The position numbers and the translations under genes are program-made. Shown in pieces: positions 1 to 8,529 of a stretch of DNA of 20,267 nucleotides. The notes beneath the pieces were generated by a model. That model saw only the letters and a program-made list of their open reading frames with translations. It had not been told where the DNA came from and did not search any database. Source of the stretch: an uncultured Limnohabitans sp. (GTDB taxonomy: Bacteria > Pseudomonadota > Gammaproteobacteria > Burkholderiales > Burkholderiaceae_C); assembly GCA_937928195.1 (NCBI GenBank), contig CALEYZ010000053.1:1-20267 (forward strand), in the 5' to 3' direction. Each line of letters opens with the position of its first letter. The first letter of the stretch is position 1.

Positions 1-54
1 AGCACCACCTTGACATGGTGGGGGTCGTTGGTTCGAGTCCAATCGCGCCTACCA
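1..54 (+). tRNA. tRNA-Val(GAC), 3' part
   Basis: The window opens inside a tRNA gene; the acceptor 5' strand and most of the D arm are missing. The anticodon stem CCACC/GGTGG encloses the loop TTGACAT, which places anticodon GAC at 12-14 and so reads valine codons GUC and GUU. A TTCGAGT T-loop with stem GTTGG/CCAAT follows, then the acceptor 3' strand CGCGCCT, discriminator A and an encoded CCA at 52-54. A terminator follows 17 bases later, so this is the last gene of its transcript. Confidence 0.96.
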
Positions 55-71
55 ACATTCTTCAGAACATC

Positions 72-99
72 AAGCACCTCGCGCAAGGTGCTTTTTTTT
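72..99 (+). terminator. Intrinsic terminator after tRNA-Val
   Basis: A perfect 8-bp stem AAGCACCT (72-79) / AGGTGCTT (86-93) with a 6-base loop runs into a T tract ending at 99. On the other strand no T run follows the hairpin, so it should stop only plus-strand transcription and would not serve the MFS gene that ends at 111. Confidence 0.93.
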
Positions 100-110
100 G
101 TCCCAGTTAT

Positions 111-1271
111 TTACTTTCGCCAAAGTGGCCGCATGGCCCACAGGCCAAGCAAAGGCCCCATGCCCAGCCAAGGCAACAAATAGCCCAGCGAATGCGTTGC
201 AGTAAGCGAGGTGAAGAGCTCAATGCTCACAATGGAAATGCCAAAGCCGATGCAGTTGGTCAGGGTCAACACACTGCCCACGGCATGTGGCGGGGCATTG
301 CTGGCGGTCAGTGTCGAGAATTGCGGAGAATCGCCGGCGGCTGTGACGCCCCAAACGATCAACCAAGCCATCATCCAATCGACGGACGCCGACATCATCC
401 AAGGCGCTAAGAGGCAACAGATGCCACTGATGCTCAATTGTGCTGTGGCCACCCAGGCGCTGCCCCAGCGTTTGGCCAGCAAGCCACCGAGGATACAACC
501 CAGCGCGCCAACACCAATCACCGTGAATGCCGCCATCGAAAGCTGAGCACCTTCAAATCGGTTACTCAAAATGAGCGGCACCAAAACCCAAAAGGTGTAA
601 AGCTCCCACATGTGCCCAAAATAGCCCAACACCGATGCACGCACGCGCCAATCTGTCCACACTGTGGCCAAAGCCCGCCATTGCAGTTGCTTGGCTTGTG
701 TTGGCTTTTTCAGGGGCTCTGGGGTTAAAAAGAAAAGCATCAAACCACCCAAGGCGGCCAAGCCCGCCACACTGAGCATGACGGTTGACCATGGCAGTTC
801 GCTGGACACCGCGCGAATGGCGTGCGCACTGGCCGAGCCCAAAACCAAAGCCCCTACCAACCAGCCCAAGGCCACGCCCAAACCCCTGGGAAACCATTGG
901 GCTGCGATCTTCATGCCCACTGGGTAGATGCCCGCCAGAAAGAAGCCCGTGCAGGCGCGCCAAAAGATCAGGGCAGAAAATGACTCAACCTGAAAAAGTG
1001 CTGCAACGGTACAAGCGGCTCCTGCCAATGAGCAGCCCAGAAAAACGCGCCTTGCTGAATACCGGTCTGCAATGGTCAGAATGGCAAACACCAAGGTGCC
1101 GGCAATGAAGCCCAGTTGCAAAGCCGATGTGAGTCTACCGATGTCTGATGCCGGCCATGCCATTTGCCTTTGCAGGTCGGGCATCACCGCGTTGATGGCA
1201 AACCACAAAGAGGTTCCAGCGAACTGGGCCAGCACAATGACGGGCAGCACGTGTCGAGGCGTATGAGTCAT
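111..1271 (-). CDS. MFS transporter
   Basis: This is a 386-residue polytopic inner-membrane protein of the major facilitator superfamily, with about 12 hydrophobic segments. The cytoplasmic loop after segment 2 carries DRYSARRV (about residues 69-76), matching the MFS signature GxxxDRxxRR. The substrate cannot be read from sequence. The chosen start is the ATG at 1271, which gives a normal short N-terminus (MTHTPRH). An in-frame ATG at 1328 would add 19 Ser-rich residues atypical of MFS proteins. Neither start has a clear Shine-Dalgarno sequence. It is divergent from the flavin monooxygenase, sharing a 153-bp intergenic region, which suggests a possible joint role in export or uptake of that enzyme's substrate; this is inference only. 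Confidence 0.88.
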   Translation of the reverse strand: MTHTPRHVLPVIVLAQFAGTSLWFAINAVMPDLQRQMAWPASDIGRLTSALQLGFIAGTLVFAILTIADRYSARRVFLGCSLAGAACTVAALFQVESFSALIFWRACTGFFLAGIYPVGMKIAAQWFPRGLGVALGWLVGALVLGSASAHAIRAVSSELPWSTVMLSVAGLAALGGLMLFFLTPEPLKKPTQAKQLQWRALATVWTDWRVRASVLGYFGHMWELYTFWVLVPLILSNRFEGAQLSMAAFTVIGVGALGCILGGLLAKRWGSAWVATAQLSISGICCLLAPWMMSASVDWMMAWLIVWGVTAAGDSPQFSTLTASNAPPHAVGSVLTLTNCIGFGISIVSIELFTSLTATHSLGYLLPWLGMGPLLGLWAMRPLWRK

Positions 1272-1312
1272 GGTGTTGCGGCTTGTGAAAGAAATTGAAC
1301 TGAATGCTGAAC

Positions 1313-1341
1313 TTGACGCACATCGCATTTGTTTTTATGTT
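1313..1341 (+). promoter_or_regulatory. Putative sigma-70 promoter of the flavin monooxygenase gene
   Basis: TTGACG (1313-1318, 5 of 6 consensus) lies 17 bp from TATGTT (1336-1341, 4 of 6). The start point would be near 1348, giving a leader of about 77 nt. A short inverted repeat, TCAGA (1341-1345) / TCTGA (1358-1362), straddles the predicted start point and could be an operator half-site pair, but its arms are only 5 bp. Confidence 0.5.
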
Positions 1342-1424
1342 CAGATGTGCAAAGTGTTCTGATTCATTTGAGAATGCGCGTGATTGAATTTAACAGATCT
1401 ACCCAAGGTTCTACCTGAAAGCCT

Positions 1425-2780
1425 ATGACCAAACACATCAAGCTCAATGCCTTCGACATGAACTGCGTGGGCCATATTCAACAGGGCCTCTGGACACATC
1501 CTCGAGACCAATCCACGCGATACCTTGATTTGAAATATTGGACAGATTACGCCAAGCGATTGGAAGCAGGGCTGTTTGATGGCATCTTCTTTGCCGACGT
1601 TGTGGGTGTCTACGATGTGTTGGGTGCTAGCCCAGATGCCGCAGTTCAGGGTGCCGTGCAAGTGCCAGTGAACGACCCCATGATGCTGATCCCTGCCATG
1701 GCCAGTGTCACAGAGCATTTGAGCTTTGGTGTGACCGCCAATTTGACCTATGAGTCACCCTATTTGTTCTCGCGTCGAATGTCGACCTTGGACCATCTCA
1801 CCAACGGAAGAATCGGTTGGAACATTGTCACGGGTTACCTCGACAGTGCTGCCCGCGCTGCAGGTCTTTCGGGGCAAACAGCCCACGACGATCGCTACGA
1901 TTTGGCCGATGAGTACATGGCCTTGGTGTACCAACTGTGGGAAGGCAGTTGGGAGGAGGGCGCGGTGTTGGCCAATCGACAAAGTGGCGTCTACGCCGAT
2001 CCTTCCAAGGTCCATTTGGTTCATCACAAAGGGCCACAATACCAAGTTCAGGCCATGCACTTGGCAGAGCCTTCGCCCCAACGCACGCCCTTGTTGTACC
2101 AAGCCGGATCTTCTGCACGCGGCTCACGTTTTGCCGCCACGCATGCCGAATGCGTCTTCATCAATGGCCAAAGCATGCCCGCGGTCAAAACAATTGTGGA
2201 TGGCATTCGAAGCCAGGCGGTAGCGCAAGGTCGTTTGGCCAGTGACATCCAAGTTTGGATGGGGGCCACCATCATCACTGCTGCCACAGATGCCCAAGCG
2301 CAAGAAAAGTTTGAGGAGTACAAACGCTACGCCAGTTCAGAGGGCGCTTTGGTTCATGCCGCAGCCTCGATGGGCATCGATTTTTCCAAGTACGACATTG
2401 ACGAGCCGATTGAAACTGGCAAGAGCCAAGCCATTGTGTCCAATGTGGAGGCCATGACGCGTGCGGCAGGGCCGCAATGGACGCGCCGCAAGCTGTTGTC
2501 TCAAATGATTTTGGGCAGTCGTCAAGCGCCGTGGGTTGGATCAGCGGATGCCATTGCCCAACAAATGATGGCTTGGAGCCAACAGGCTGATATTGATGGC
2601 TTCAATTTGTCGCGCACGGTGGTGCCTGAGTGTTTTGATGATTTCATTGCTTTGGTTGTGCCCAAGCTGCAAGAATTGGGTGCTTACAAAACCCAATACA
2701 CCCCAGGCACTTTCCGCAACAAATTGTTTGGTCGCGACAAATTGCCTTCAACTCACATTGCAGCAACCCATCGCCGCTGA
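1425..2780 (+). CDS. NtaA/SnaA/DmoA-family FMN-dependent monooxygenase
   Basis: This 451-residue cytoplasmic enzyme belongs to the bacterial luciferase-like (LLM) superfamily, NtaA/SnaA/SoxA(DszA)/DmoA branch. These enzymes use FMNH2 from a separate reductase and O2 to oxidise small organic molecules such as nitrilotriacetate, dibenzothiophene sulfone or dimethyl sulfide. Visible family motifs are GWNIVTG (131-137), HDDRYDLADEYM (154-165) and the YQAGSSxxGxxFAAxHAE block (225-242). Length matches the family. No flavin reductase gene lies next to it, so reduced flavin must come from elsewhere. The start follows a weak ribosome-binding region; the N-terminus MTKHIKLNAF fits the first beta strand. 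The gene is divergent from the MFS gene and convergent with the TonB-dependent receptor gene, only 12 bp away. Substrate unknown. Confidence 0.93.
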   Translation: MTKHIKLNAFDMNCVGHIQQGLWTHPRDQSTRYLDLKYWTDYAKRLEAGLFDGIFFADVVGVYDVLGASPDAAVQGAVQVPVNDPMMLIPAMASVTEHLSFGVTANLTYESPYLFSRRMSTLDHLTNGRIGWNIVTGYLDSAARAAGLSGQTAHDDRYDLADEYMALVYQLWEGSWEEGAVLANRQSGVYADPSKVHLVHHKGPQYQVQAMHLAEPSPQRTPLLYQAGSSARGSRFAATHAECVFINGQSMPAVKTIVDGIRSQAVAQGRLASDIQVWMGATIITAATDAQAQEKFEEYKRYASSEGALVHAAASMGIDFSKYDIDEPIETGKSQAIVSNVEAMTRAAGPQWTRRKLLSQMILGSRQAPWVGSADAIAQQMMAWSQQADIDGFNLSRTVVPECFDDFIALVVPKLQELGAYKTQYTPGTFRNKLFGRDKLPSTHIAATHRR

Positions 2781-2792
2781 TTCAAAAAAAGA

Positions 2793-5039
2793 TCAAAGGC
2801 GGATGTCCAAGCTGAGGTTCAATTGAGGCTTGGCGTACCGGTCTGTGAGGGTGTAATCACCATTGGCCAGCGTTGTGAGGGTGGTGCCGTTGGGCGGGCC
2901 AAACTGTTGCACGCCCGCGCTGGCGGCGGCTCTGAACATCATGGTGGGACTGACGGGCATCGTGGCAAACAAGTCGATGCCACGTGACACCGAGCGCGTG
3001 AGCCATTGGTCTGCTGTTTGTCGTGTGACATAGCCTGGGGTGAGGCTGAGGTTGCCACCAAGCGTCAGTGGCATGCCACTGATGCGTTGATCGAACCCTA
3101 AGTTGGCCGACCATGGCTGTTGGCCGTCCAGTCGGTTGTTGGGTCCGGTCAAGGCTGCGATACGTGAGCTGTAAATACTCAAAGAACCGCGCAGGTTCAA
3201 GCCTTTGTTGGTGTTGAACAGTTGCGGCAAGAGGTCGGCCGCTCTGCCGCGCAATTCAAATTCAACACCCCGTGTCACGGCATCCGAAAAGTTTTGTGGC
3301 TGTGTGATCCATCGAGGCACACTGGCCCAGCTGACTTGGCGAAGTTCAGTGATGTTCCGAACCACATCGCTGAGGTTTCGATGAAACAAGCCCACACTGA
3401 AAATGCCATCGTTGCTTAAATAATTTTCATAGGCAATGTCCAGCCCTGTGGCCAGCTCGGGTGTGAGGGCTGGGTTGCCTAAACGATCAGGCGACAAATA
3501 GGTGTTGGTCTGGGTCAGGTTGGTGTAGGCGGCACTGATGACAGGCCTGGCCAGCATGGCATTCAGACCTGGTGCTTTGTAGCTTCGCGTGAGACTGGCA
3601 CGAACCATGTCCTTGCTCTTTGGATCAAATTTATAAGTCATGTGCGCCAAAGGTGAAAGAACACTGCTTACATTGACCACAGGGGCCAAAGTTGTGATGC
3701 TCTCTGAGGCAATGCGCTCGTTGCGCAAGCCAAAGTAGAGTTGCCACTGGGGTGAGATTTCCCATTCGTCCTGAATGTAGAAAGCCTGTCGTCGCATTTG
3801 CGCGGCAAAGGGCTGACCTTCAAATGCGGGCAACAGTGCGAGGCCGGTGCCATCGGTGGTGGTGCGGCGCTCTTGGCGCTCACGTGTTTCTAAATCCCAA
3901 CCGGCGGTGAGGGTGTGCTCGTCCCCTAACAATTGGCTGTACTTGCCTGCTTGGGTGTAGGCATCGTCTTGGTTATTGCCAGTGGTTTTGAGTTGCGTGA
4001 TGTTGGCACGCACGTTGTTCAAATCAAAGCCAGAACGGAACTGCTGCACACCTGCTTTGATTTCAATGCGTTGGTCTTCGCTGAAACGGTGGATCCATGT
4101 CAGATTGCCGCGGCGATTTTCCCAAAAGCCAGCTTGAATGGCGTTGTCGTCAAACACAGGGTGACCAGTGAGCGTTCGATTTGCAAAGTCTGTCGTGTAG
4201 TTCCAATAGCCTTTTTGAAAAAAAGTGGCCAGCGACAAAGTTTGTTCATCGCTGATTTTGAAATTAACTCGAGGGGCAACGTTGTAGCCCCAACCCCATG
4301 AGGTGTTGGTACCTAATTGCTCAGAGAGGGCCGCTTTGCCGTCTGTGCCAGACATTTGACGCTCTACCAAGTTGCGAACTTGCCGATCCCATTCAAACAA
4401 GGAGACAGGTAAAGACAGATTGAAAGGGCCCGAAGCGTCGCTGATGGCGTAGTTGAGATTTCCAACAGGACGGTCGCGGCCGTTGGACAATCCCAAGCGC
4501 AAGCTGCTCAGGGCGCGTCGTGAGGTTTCTTTCAAGATGACGTTGATAGTGCCAGCAATGGCTTGCGTACTTTGATCCGCGGTCGAGGCCTTGATCACTT
4601 CAATGCGTTCAATTTGTGACGGACTCAATTGGTCAAGGTTAAAACCTTGCGGCGCTGGATCGCCATTGATCAAAATTTGGGTGTAGCCTGCACCCAAGCC
4701 CCGCATGCGTGGTCCGCCAGTGTCTACGTTGACGCCAGGCAGTCGGCGCAGTACATCGAGCGTGTTGGTGTCGCCATAGCGGTCCAGTTCATCTCGGCCG
4801 TAAATTTGTTTGGCCACGCTGGCGGCTCGTCGCAGTTCCGTCGATCCCTGCCGTGCCACGATTTCCACTCGCTGAATCACGCTGGGTTGTGTGCCACTGA
4901 CTGGTTCGGTTTGTCCACCGACGCTGGCATCTTGTGCACAAACTCCAAATGGGCTGGAGAGCCCCCAAAGTACGGCAAGCTGAGTGGTGCTGAGGGCTAA
5001 CGCACGATGCCTGGAGCTAACAATGGAGGGGCATTTCAT
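2793..5039 (-). CDS. TonB-dependent outer-membrane receptor
   Basis: This is a 748-residue outer-membrane channel for energised uptake of a siderophore or other scarce nutrient. The N-terminus is a signal peptide with likely cleavage after VCA (about residue 35). A TonB-box-like stretch VIQRVEIVA (54-62) follows. The plug domain spans roughly 66-172, with RMRGLGAGYTQILINGDP (111-128) and GTINVILK (163-170). The rest reads as alternating beta strands of a 22-strand barrel with long loops. It ends in DIRL rather than the usual terminal Phe or Trp. The gene is divergent from the Bug-type binding protein gene and convergent with the monooxygenase gene. No Fur box is evident in the 140-bp upstream region and the ribosome-binding site is weak. 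Ligand unknown. Confidence 0.93.
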   Translation of the reverse strand: MKCPSIVSSRHRALALSTTQLAVLWGLSSPFGVCAQDASVGGQTEPVSGTQPSVIQRVEIVARQGSTELRRAASVAKQIYGRDELDRYGDTNTLDVLRRLPGVNVDTGGPRMRGLGAGYTQILINGDPAPQGFNLDQLSPSQIERIEVIKASTADQSTQAIAGTINVILKETSRRALSSLRLGLSNGRDRPVGNLNYAISDASGPFNLSLPVSLFEWDRQVRNLVERQMSGTDGKAALSEQLGTNTSWGWGYNVAPRVNFKISDEQTLSLATFFQKGYWNYTTDFANRTLTGHPVFDDNAIQAGFWENRRGNLTWIHRFSEDQRIEIKAGVQQFRSGFDLNNVRANITQLKTTGNNQDDAYTQAGKYSQLLGDEHTLTAGWDLETRERQERRTTTDGTGLALLPAFEGQPFAAQMRRQAFYIQDEWEISPQWQLYFGLRNERIASESITTLAPVVNVSSVLSPLAHMTYKFDPKSKDMVRASLTRSYKAPGLNAMLARPVISAAYTNLTQTNTYLSPDRLGNPALTPELATGLDIAYENYLSNDGIFSVGLFHRNLSDVVRNITELRQVSWASVPRWITQPQNFSDAVTRGVEFELRGRAADLLPQLFNTNKGLNLRGSLSIYSSRIAALTGPNNRLDGQQPWSANLGFDQRISGMPLTLGGNLSLTPGYVTRQTADQWLTRSVSRGIDLFATMPVSPTMMFRAAASAGVQQFGPPNGTTLTTLANGDYTLTDRYAKPQLNLSLDIRL

Positions 5040-5128
5040 GGGGGGCGCATCTCTAAAAGGAATGAGCTATCTTAGTCAGAATTAGAAAACGCCTGACTTT
5101 GAAGGGCTGTTCTCGGTGTAAGCAGGGG

Positions 5129-5157
5129 TTGGCGCAGCAGTCCGGCTTGGATAGGAT
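5129..5157 (+). promoter_or_regulatory. Possible sigma-70 promoter of the Bug protein gene
   Basis: TTGGCG (5129-5134) and TAGGAT (5152-5157) are separated by 17 bp, each matching consensus at 4 of 6 positions. The implied start near 5164 leaves a short leader that still includes the GGAG ribosome-binding site at 5170-5173. Confidence 0.35.
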
Positions 5158-5179
5158 GTTCCATTCTTTGGAGTGAACG

Positions 5180-6154
5180 ATGTTGAATTTTTTGCGATTA
5201 AACCGTGCTCATTGGATGCTGGCTGCATCTTGCTTGTGGGTGGCCAATGCGGCCATTGCACAGTCTTGGCCAACCAAGCCGATCAAGGTGATTGCTCCAT
5301 ATCCTCCCGGTGGACCCAGTGATTTGGTCATGAGAACAGCCTCTGAAAAAATACAAACCATTCTCAAACAGCCCATCGTCATAGAGAACCAGCCGGGTGC
5401 GGGTGGCAACATCGGTGCGGCATCGGTTGCACGTGCGGCACCAGATGGCTATACGTTTTTGATCGCCACCGACACACTGCTCACTGTCAATCCGCATGTC
5501 TACAAATCGATGACATTCAAATTGGACGATCTCAAGCCAATCAGCGTGCTTTCGTCATTCAGTCAAACCCTGGTATGCAATCCCTCCTTGGGAGTGAAGA
5601 ATTTGAGTGAACTGATTGCCAAGTCAAAAAGCACGCCACTCAGTTATGCCTCTGGCGGTGCCGGTGTGCCTGGCCATTTGTCGACTGAGCTGTTACTGAA
5701 CATGACCGGTATGCAAATGACGCACATTCCTTATAAAGGGCCTGCACCGGCTATGCAAGATGTGCTGGCAGGTCAAGTGCCTTGTGGTTTGTTGGCGGGC
5801 CCTACCGTGTTGCCGCATGTGCGCTCCGGCAAACTGACAGCCTTGGCGGTCTCGGGCCAAGGCCGATCGCCCACCTTACCGGATGTGCCCACCATTGCGG
5901 AGGCGGGTGTGAAAGGCTACGAAGCTGACTTCAGCTTGATCTTGCTGGCGCCGCGGCAGGTGCCAGATGAGATCATTCAAAAATTCAGGCAAGCTGTGGT
6001 GGAGGCGCTGCGCACACCAGACGCTGCAGATCGGCTCAAAGCCACAGATCAAATTGTGATTGGCAGTACACCGGAAGAGGCAGCGACCAAAGTCAATAAG
6101 GACTACGCAAAGTGGGGCGCTGTAGCTCGCAAAATTGGCTTGAGTCTTGATTGA
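5180..6154 (+). CDS. Tripartite tricarboxylate transporter substrate-binding protein (Bug/TctC family)
   Basis: This 324-residue periplasmic solute receptor has a signal peptide cleaved after AIA (about residue 27) and begins maturely with QSWPTKPIKVIAPYPPGG, the hallmark Bug/TctC opening. Other family features are the ENQPGAGGNIGA motif, the AxPDGYTFL segment and the HIPYKG motif. The family binds carboxylates and other small acids; ligands vary widely and cannot be predicted here. No TctA or TctB membrane genes are present, so it is an orphan receptor, as is common in Burkholderiales. The start is supported by GGAG six bases upstream of ATG. The downstream DMT permease gene begins within or just after its stop codon, so the two are probably co-transcribed. 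Confidence 0.94.
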   Translation: MLNFLRLNRAHWMLAASCLWVANAAIAQSWPTKPIKVIAPYPPGGPSDLVMRTASEKIQTILKQPIVIENQPGAGGNIGAASVARAAPDGYTFLIATDTLLTVNPHVYKSMTFKLDDLKPISVLSSFSQTLVCNPSLGVKNLSELIAKSKSTPLSYASGGAGVPGHLSTELLLNMTGMQMTHIPYKGPAPAMQDVLAGQVPCGLLAGPTVLPHVRSGKLTALAVSGQGRSPTLPDVPTIAEAGVKGYEADFSLILLAPRQVPDEIIQKFRQAVVEALRTPDAADRLKATDQIVIGSTPEEAATKVNKDYAKWGAVARKIGLSLD

Positions 6155-6159
6155 AAAAA

Positions 6160-7053
6160 ATGTCCCACTTGTTGAGTGATACCTCTCGTCATCGTCAAAT
6201 CGGTATCGCTTTGGTGGTTGCCACCACCTTGATGTTTGCAGTGCTTGATACCAGTGCCAAGTGGTTGGTGCAAACCGTGCCTGTGTTGCAGGTTGTGTGG
6301 TTAAGGTTTGTGTTTCATACGTTGTTGACCACGGCCATCTTCATGCCCTCAATGGGGCTGGCGCTGTTCACAATTCGTAAGCCGCGGATGCAATTGCTCA
6401 GGGGCGTGATGCTAGCCCTTATGACGGGGCTTAATTTTTTTGCCTTGCAATATTTGCAGTTGGCCGAAACTGGAGCGGTGCAGTTTTCAGTCCCTATTTT
6501 GATAGCGCTGATTTCAGCTTTGTGGCTTCATGAGAAGCTCGATGCCAAAAAGTGGATGGCCATTTGCTTGGGATTCATCGGGGTGTTGGTCATTATTCGG
6601 CCTGGTAGCCATGCATTTCATCCGGCAATTTTGCTTAGCATTCTCAATGCGTTGCTGTATGCGGCCTTCAATTTGATGACGCGTCAGTTGGCAAGCAGTG
6701 ACCACCCCATTTCAACGCAACTGGCATCGGCCACGGTGCCATCTTTGGTCCTTGCGCCATTTGCAATTTGGTCTTGGCAGACCCCTGACTCGTGGCAAGT
6801 TTGGTGTGTTTTGGTTTTGGCAGGTTTAACAGGTGGCTTGGGACATACAGCTTCGGCGCTGGCACATCGCTACGCCACCGCGGCTGTCTTGGGTCCTTTT
6901 TTGTATCAGCAAATCATTTACATGACGCTAGGAGGCTGGTTGGTTTTTGGGCAAATCCCAGATCTCTCGGTGGTCTTGGGTGCCGCCATCGTTGTGCTCA
7001 GCGGTCTCTACTTGTTGTGGAGAGAGTTCCGAGTTTCAAGCATTGAGCGCTGA
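6160..7053 (+). CDS. EamA/DMT-family permease
   Basis: This is a 297-residue inner-membrane protein of the drug/metabolite transporter superfamily with two EamA repeats and about ten hydrophobic segments. The first repeat includes LAETGAVQFSVPILIALIS and the second includes HRYATAAVLGPFLYQQII, both typical of the family. The substrate is unknown; relatives export amino acids, nucleobases or other small metabolites. The chosen start is ATG at 6160, 5 bases past the Bug gene stop. A TTG at 6151 overlapping that stop (TTGA) is also in frame and would add three residues. No good independent Shine-Dalgarno sequence is visible, which fits translational coupling to the upstream gene. It is convergent with the hydrolase gene, 30 bp away. 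Confidence 0.9.
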   Translation: MSHLLSDTSRHRQIGIALVVATTLMFAVLDTSAKWLVQTVPVLQVVWLRFVFHTLLTTAIFMPSMGLALFTIRKPRMQLLRGVMLALMTGLNFFALQYLQLAETGAVQFSVPILIALISALWLHEKLDAKKWMAICLGFIGVLVIIRPGSHAFHPAILLSILNALLYAAFNLMTRQLASSDHPISTQLASATVPSLVLAPFAIWSWQTPDSWQVWCVLVLAGLTGGLGHTASALAHRYATAAVLGPFLYQQIIYMTLGGWLVFGQIPDLSVVLGAAIVVLSGLYLLWREFRVSSIER

Positions 7054-7083
7054 TCTGATTGGCATTCAATGCGTTGGCATGGG

Positions 7084-8472
7084 TTAGTAAGTGAGTTCTA
7101 AGACAGTCACATGGCCTTGCGATGCAGGCCACGTCAAAGCCTTGATTTTTTCACTGTTGAACTCAGCAGAAACTTCGCGCTGCGGAAATTCGTCGATCCG
7201 AATCTTGGCACTTGAGTTGCCTGCGCTCACGCCTTTGATCACCCCAGGGATGTCTGTTTTACCGTTAAGCAGCATGTGATCGCGGCTGGCATCGAAGTAA
7301 CCTCTTGGCCGCGTCCAGATGACCATGGCTTGTGTTGTGCGGTCTGCTGCTGCCAAGCGTTCAGGTCGCATGTGAATGATGTTGCTGGACCTCGCGAAAG
7401 GACTGCGGTAAATGTGTGTGGTGGCGTAGCCCTCCATGGTCAATTCAAATTCATATGCAGTGTGTGAATTTGCCTTGAAGGGTCCCCAATGGCCGTCCTC
7501 TTGAACAGTCACAGCATGCTCTGCATGACCTTGGCGTTGACCCGTCTGAGTGTCGATGGCATAGACCTTGAGCTTGGCGCCACGCAGGGGCAAATTGTTG
7601 ACAAAGTTGCCACTGTCAGCTTTCAAGGGGTCTACGCCTAAGCCAAATACTTTTCCATTCAGCTCGATGTGTTCTTGGGCAAGGATGTTGTGTTCAGGCG
7701 CTTTGCCAGTGATGAATTGGAAGCTCGCCGCAAATGCGGCAGGTGAGAAGGAAGTTTCGCGATGGTCAATTTTGGGAATCACGACATTCAAAGCGCCTTT
7801 CAGTTCAGGACCCTCAAAGCCAACGAAAGTGGGCCGCCCCTTCATGCCGAGCCACAGACCATCGGGTTGTGCAAATTTGTCGTTGTTGTCTGAGCGAATG
7901 GTCATCCATTGCGTCGGTCCACAAACCTCGTCGCCATTCGCGTTTTTCGGTGCGTTCAGTTGCTTGAGAAAAGGGCCAGCGCCCGAAAATTCGTTGGCAT
8001 CGTTCAAGCCTGGAATGGCCTGAACGCCATGGTTGGGACCACCGCCAAGGATGGCATGGCTGACCCACTGACTGCCGCCGCCATTGCAGATGTAGTTGCG
8101 AATTGCGTATGCGCCGCGGGAGTTGCCAATCAGAATGACGCGCTTCGAGCCGGTCTCCTGCAACACGGCTTCAACCTTTGCGCGCAATGCTTGCATGTGC
8201 TCCTTCGTCGAAGAACGGCCTGCTTGAGGTTTGTCATCTGCGTCACGTGCCAATGGGTAAGCAACATCCAATGTGTGGAGTAAATGATGAGACCACCCGT
8301 TGGATTCAAAGCGCCAAAGCGTGGTCTGCCAGAGTGCTGCAGAGTCACCGTTGCCGTGAACAAAGACGATGGGTGCTTGCTGTGAAGGATGCGAGGGTGA
8401 TAGCGGAGCGCAGGCACTCGTTAGCAGGCCTGTCATGGCGAGGCGCCACATTTTGAAAGTTTGTGAGCGCAT
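7084..8472 (-). CDS. Two-domain alpha/beta hydrolase (lipase/esterase-like), probable lipoprotein
   Basis: This is a 462-residue exported hydrolase. The N-terminus has a short hydrophobic segment ending LLTSAC, so Cys21 is a probable lipidation site although Thr at -3 is not ideal. The alpha/beta-hydrolase fold spans about residues 33-250, with the oxyanion motif VHGNGD (38-43), nucleophile elbow GNSRG (Ser118), a probable acid in SDNNDKF (Asp198) and catalytic His237 in IDHRETSF. The C-terminal half (about 255-462) is beta-rich and resembles the lipid-binding domain of Archaeoglobus lipase (Lipase_C type); that comparison is from memory. Likely substrates are esters such as lipids or polyesters. 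It may be co-transcribed with the small membrane protein upstream (76-bp gap). ATG at 8472 has only a weak ribosome-binding site; Met8 or Met13 are alternatives. Confidence 0.82.
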   Translation of the reverse strand: MRSQTFKMWRLAMTGLLTSACAPLSPSHPSQQAPIVFVHGNGDSAALWQTTLWRFESNGWSHHLLHTLDVAYPLARDADDKPQAGRSSTKEHMQALRAKVEAVLQETGSKRVILIGNSRGAYAIRNYICNGGGSQWVSHAILGGGPNHGVQAIPGLNDANEFSGAGPFLKQLNAPKNANGDEVCGPTQWMTIRSDNNDKFAQPDGLWLGMKGRPTFVGFEGPELKGALNVVIPKIDHRETSFSPAAFAASFQFITGKAPEHNILAQEHIELNGKVFGLGVDPLKADSGNFVNNLPLRGAKLKVYAIDTQTGQRQGHAEHAVTVQEDGHWGPFKANSHTAYEFELTMEGYATTHIYRSPFARSSNIIHMRPERLAAADRTTQAMVIWTRPRGYFDASRDHMLLNGKTDIPGVIKGVSAGNSSAKIRIDEFPQREVSAEFNSEKIKALTWPASQGHVTVLELTY

Positions 8473-8529
8473 GTCATTTATCTTAGGAAAGCGAGGGGGA
8501 GTGCCGACAGCAACTCAGCAAATTAATTG

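Noticed and set aside
15..410. Plus-strand open frame starting in tRNA-Val
   Set aside because: It runs through a tRNA and its terminator and then antisense to the MFS gene, so it cannot be a real protein gene.
1272..1328. Longer N-terminus for the MFS transporter
   Set aside because: The added 19 residues are Ser-rich and unlike the family; the ATG at 1271 gives the normal start.
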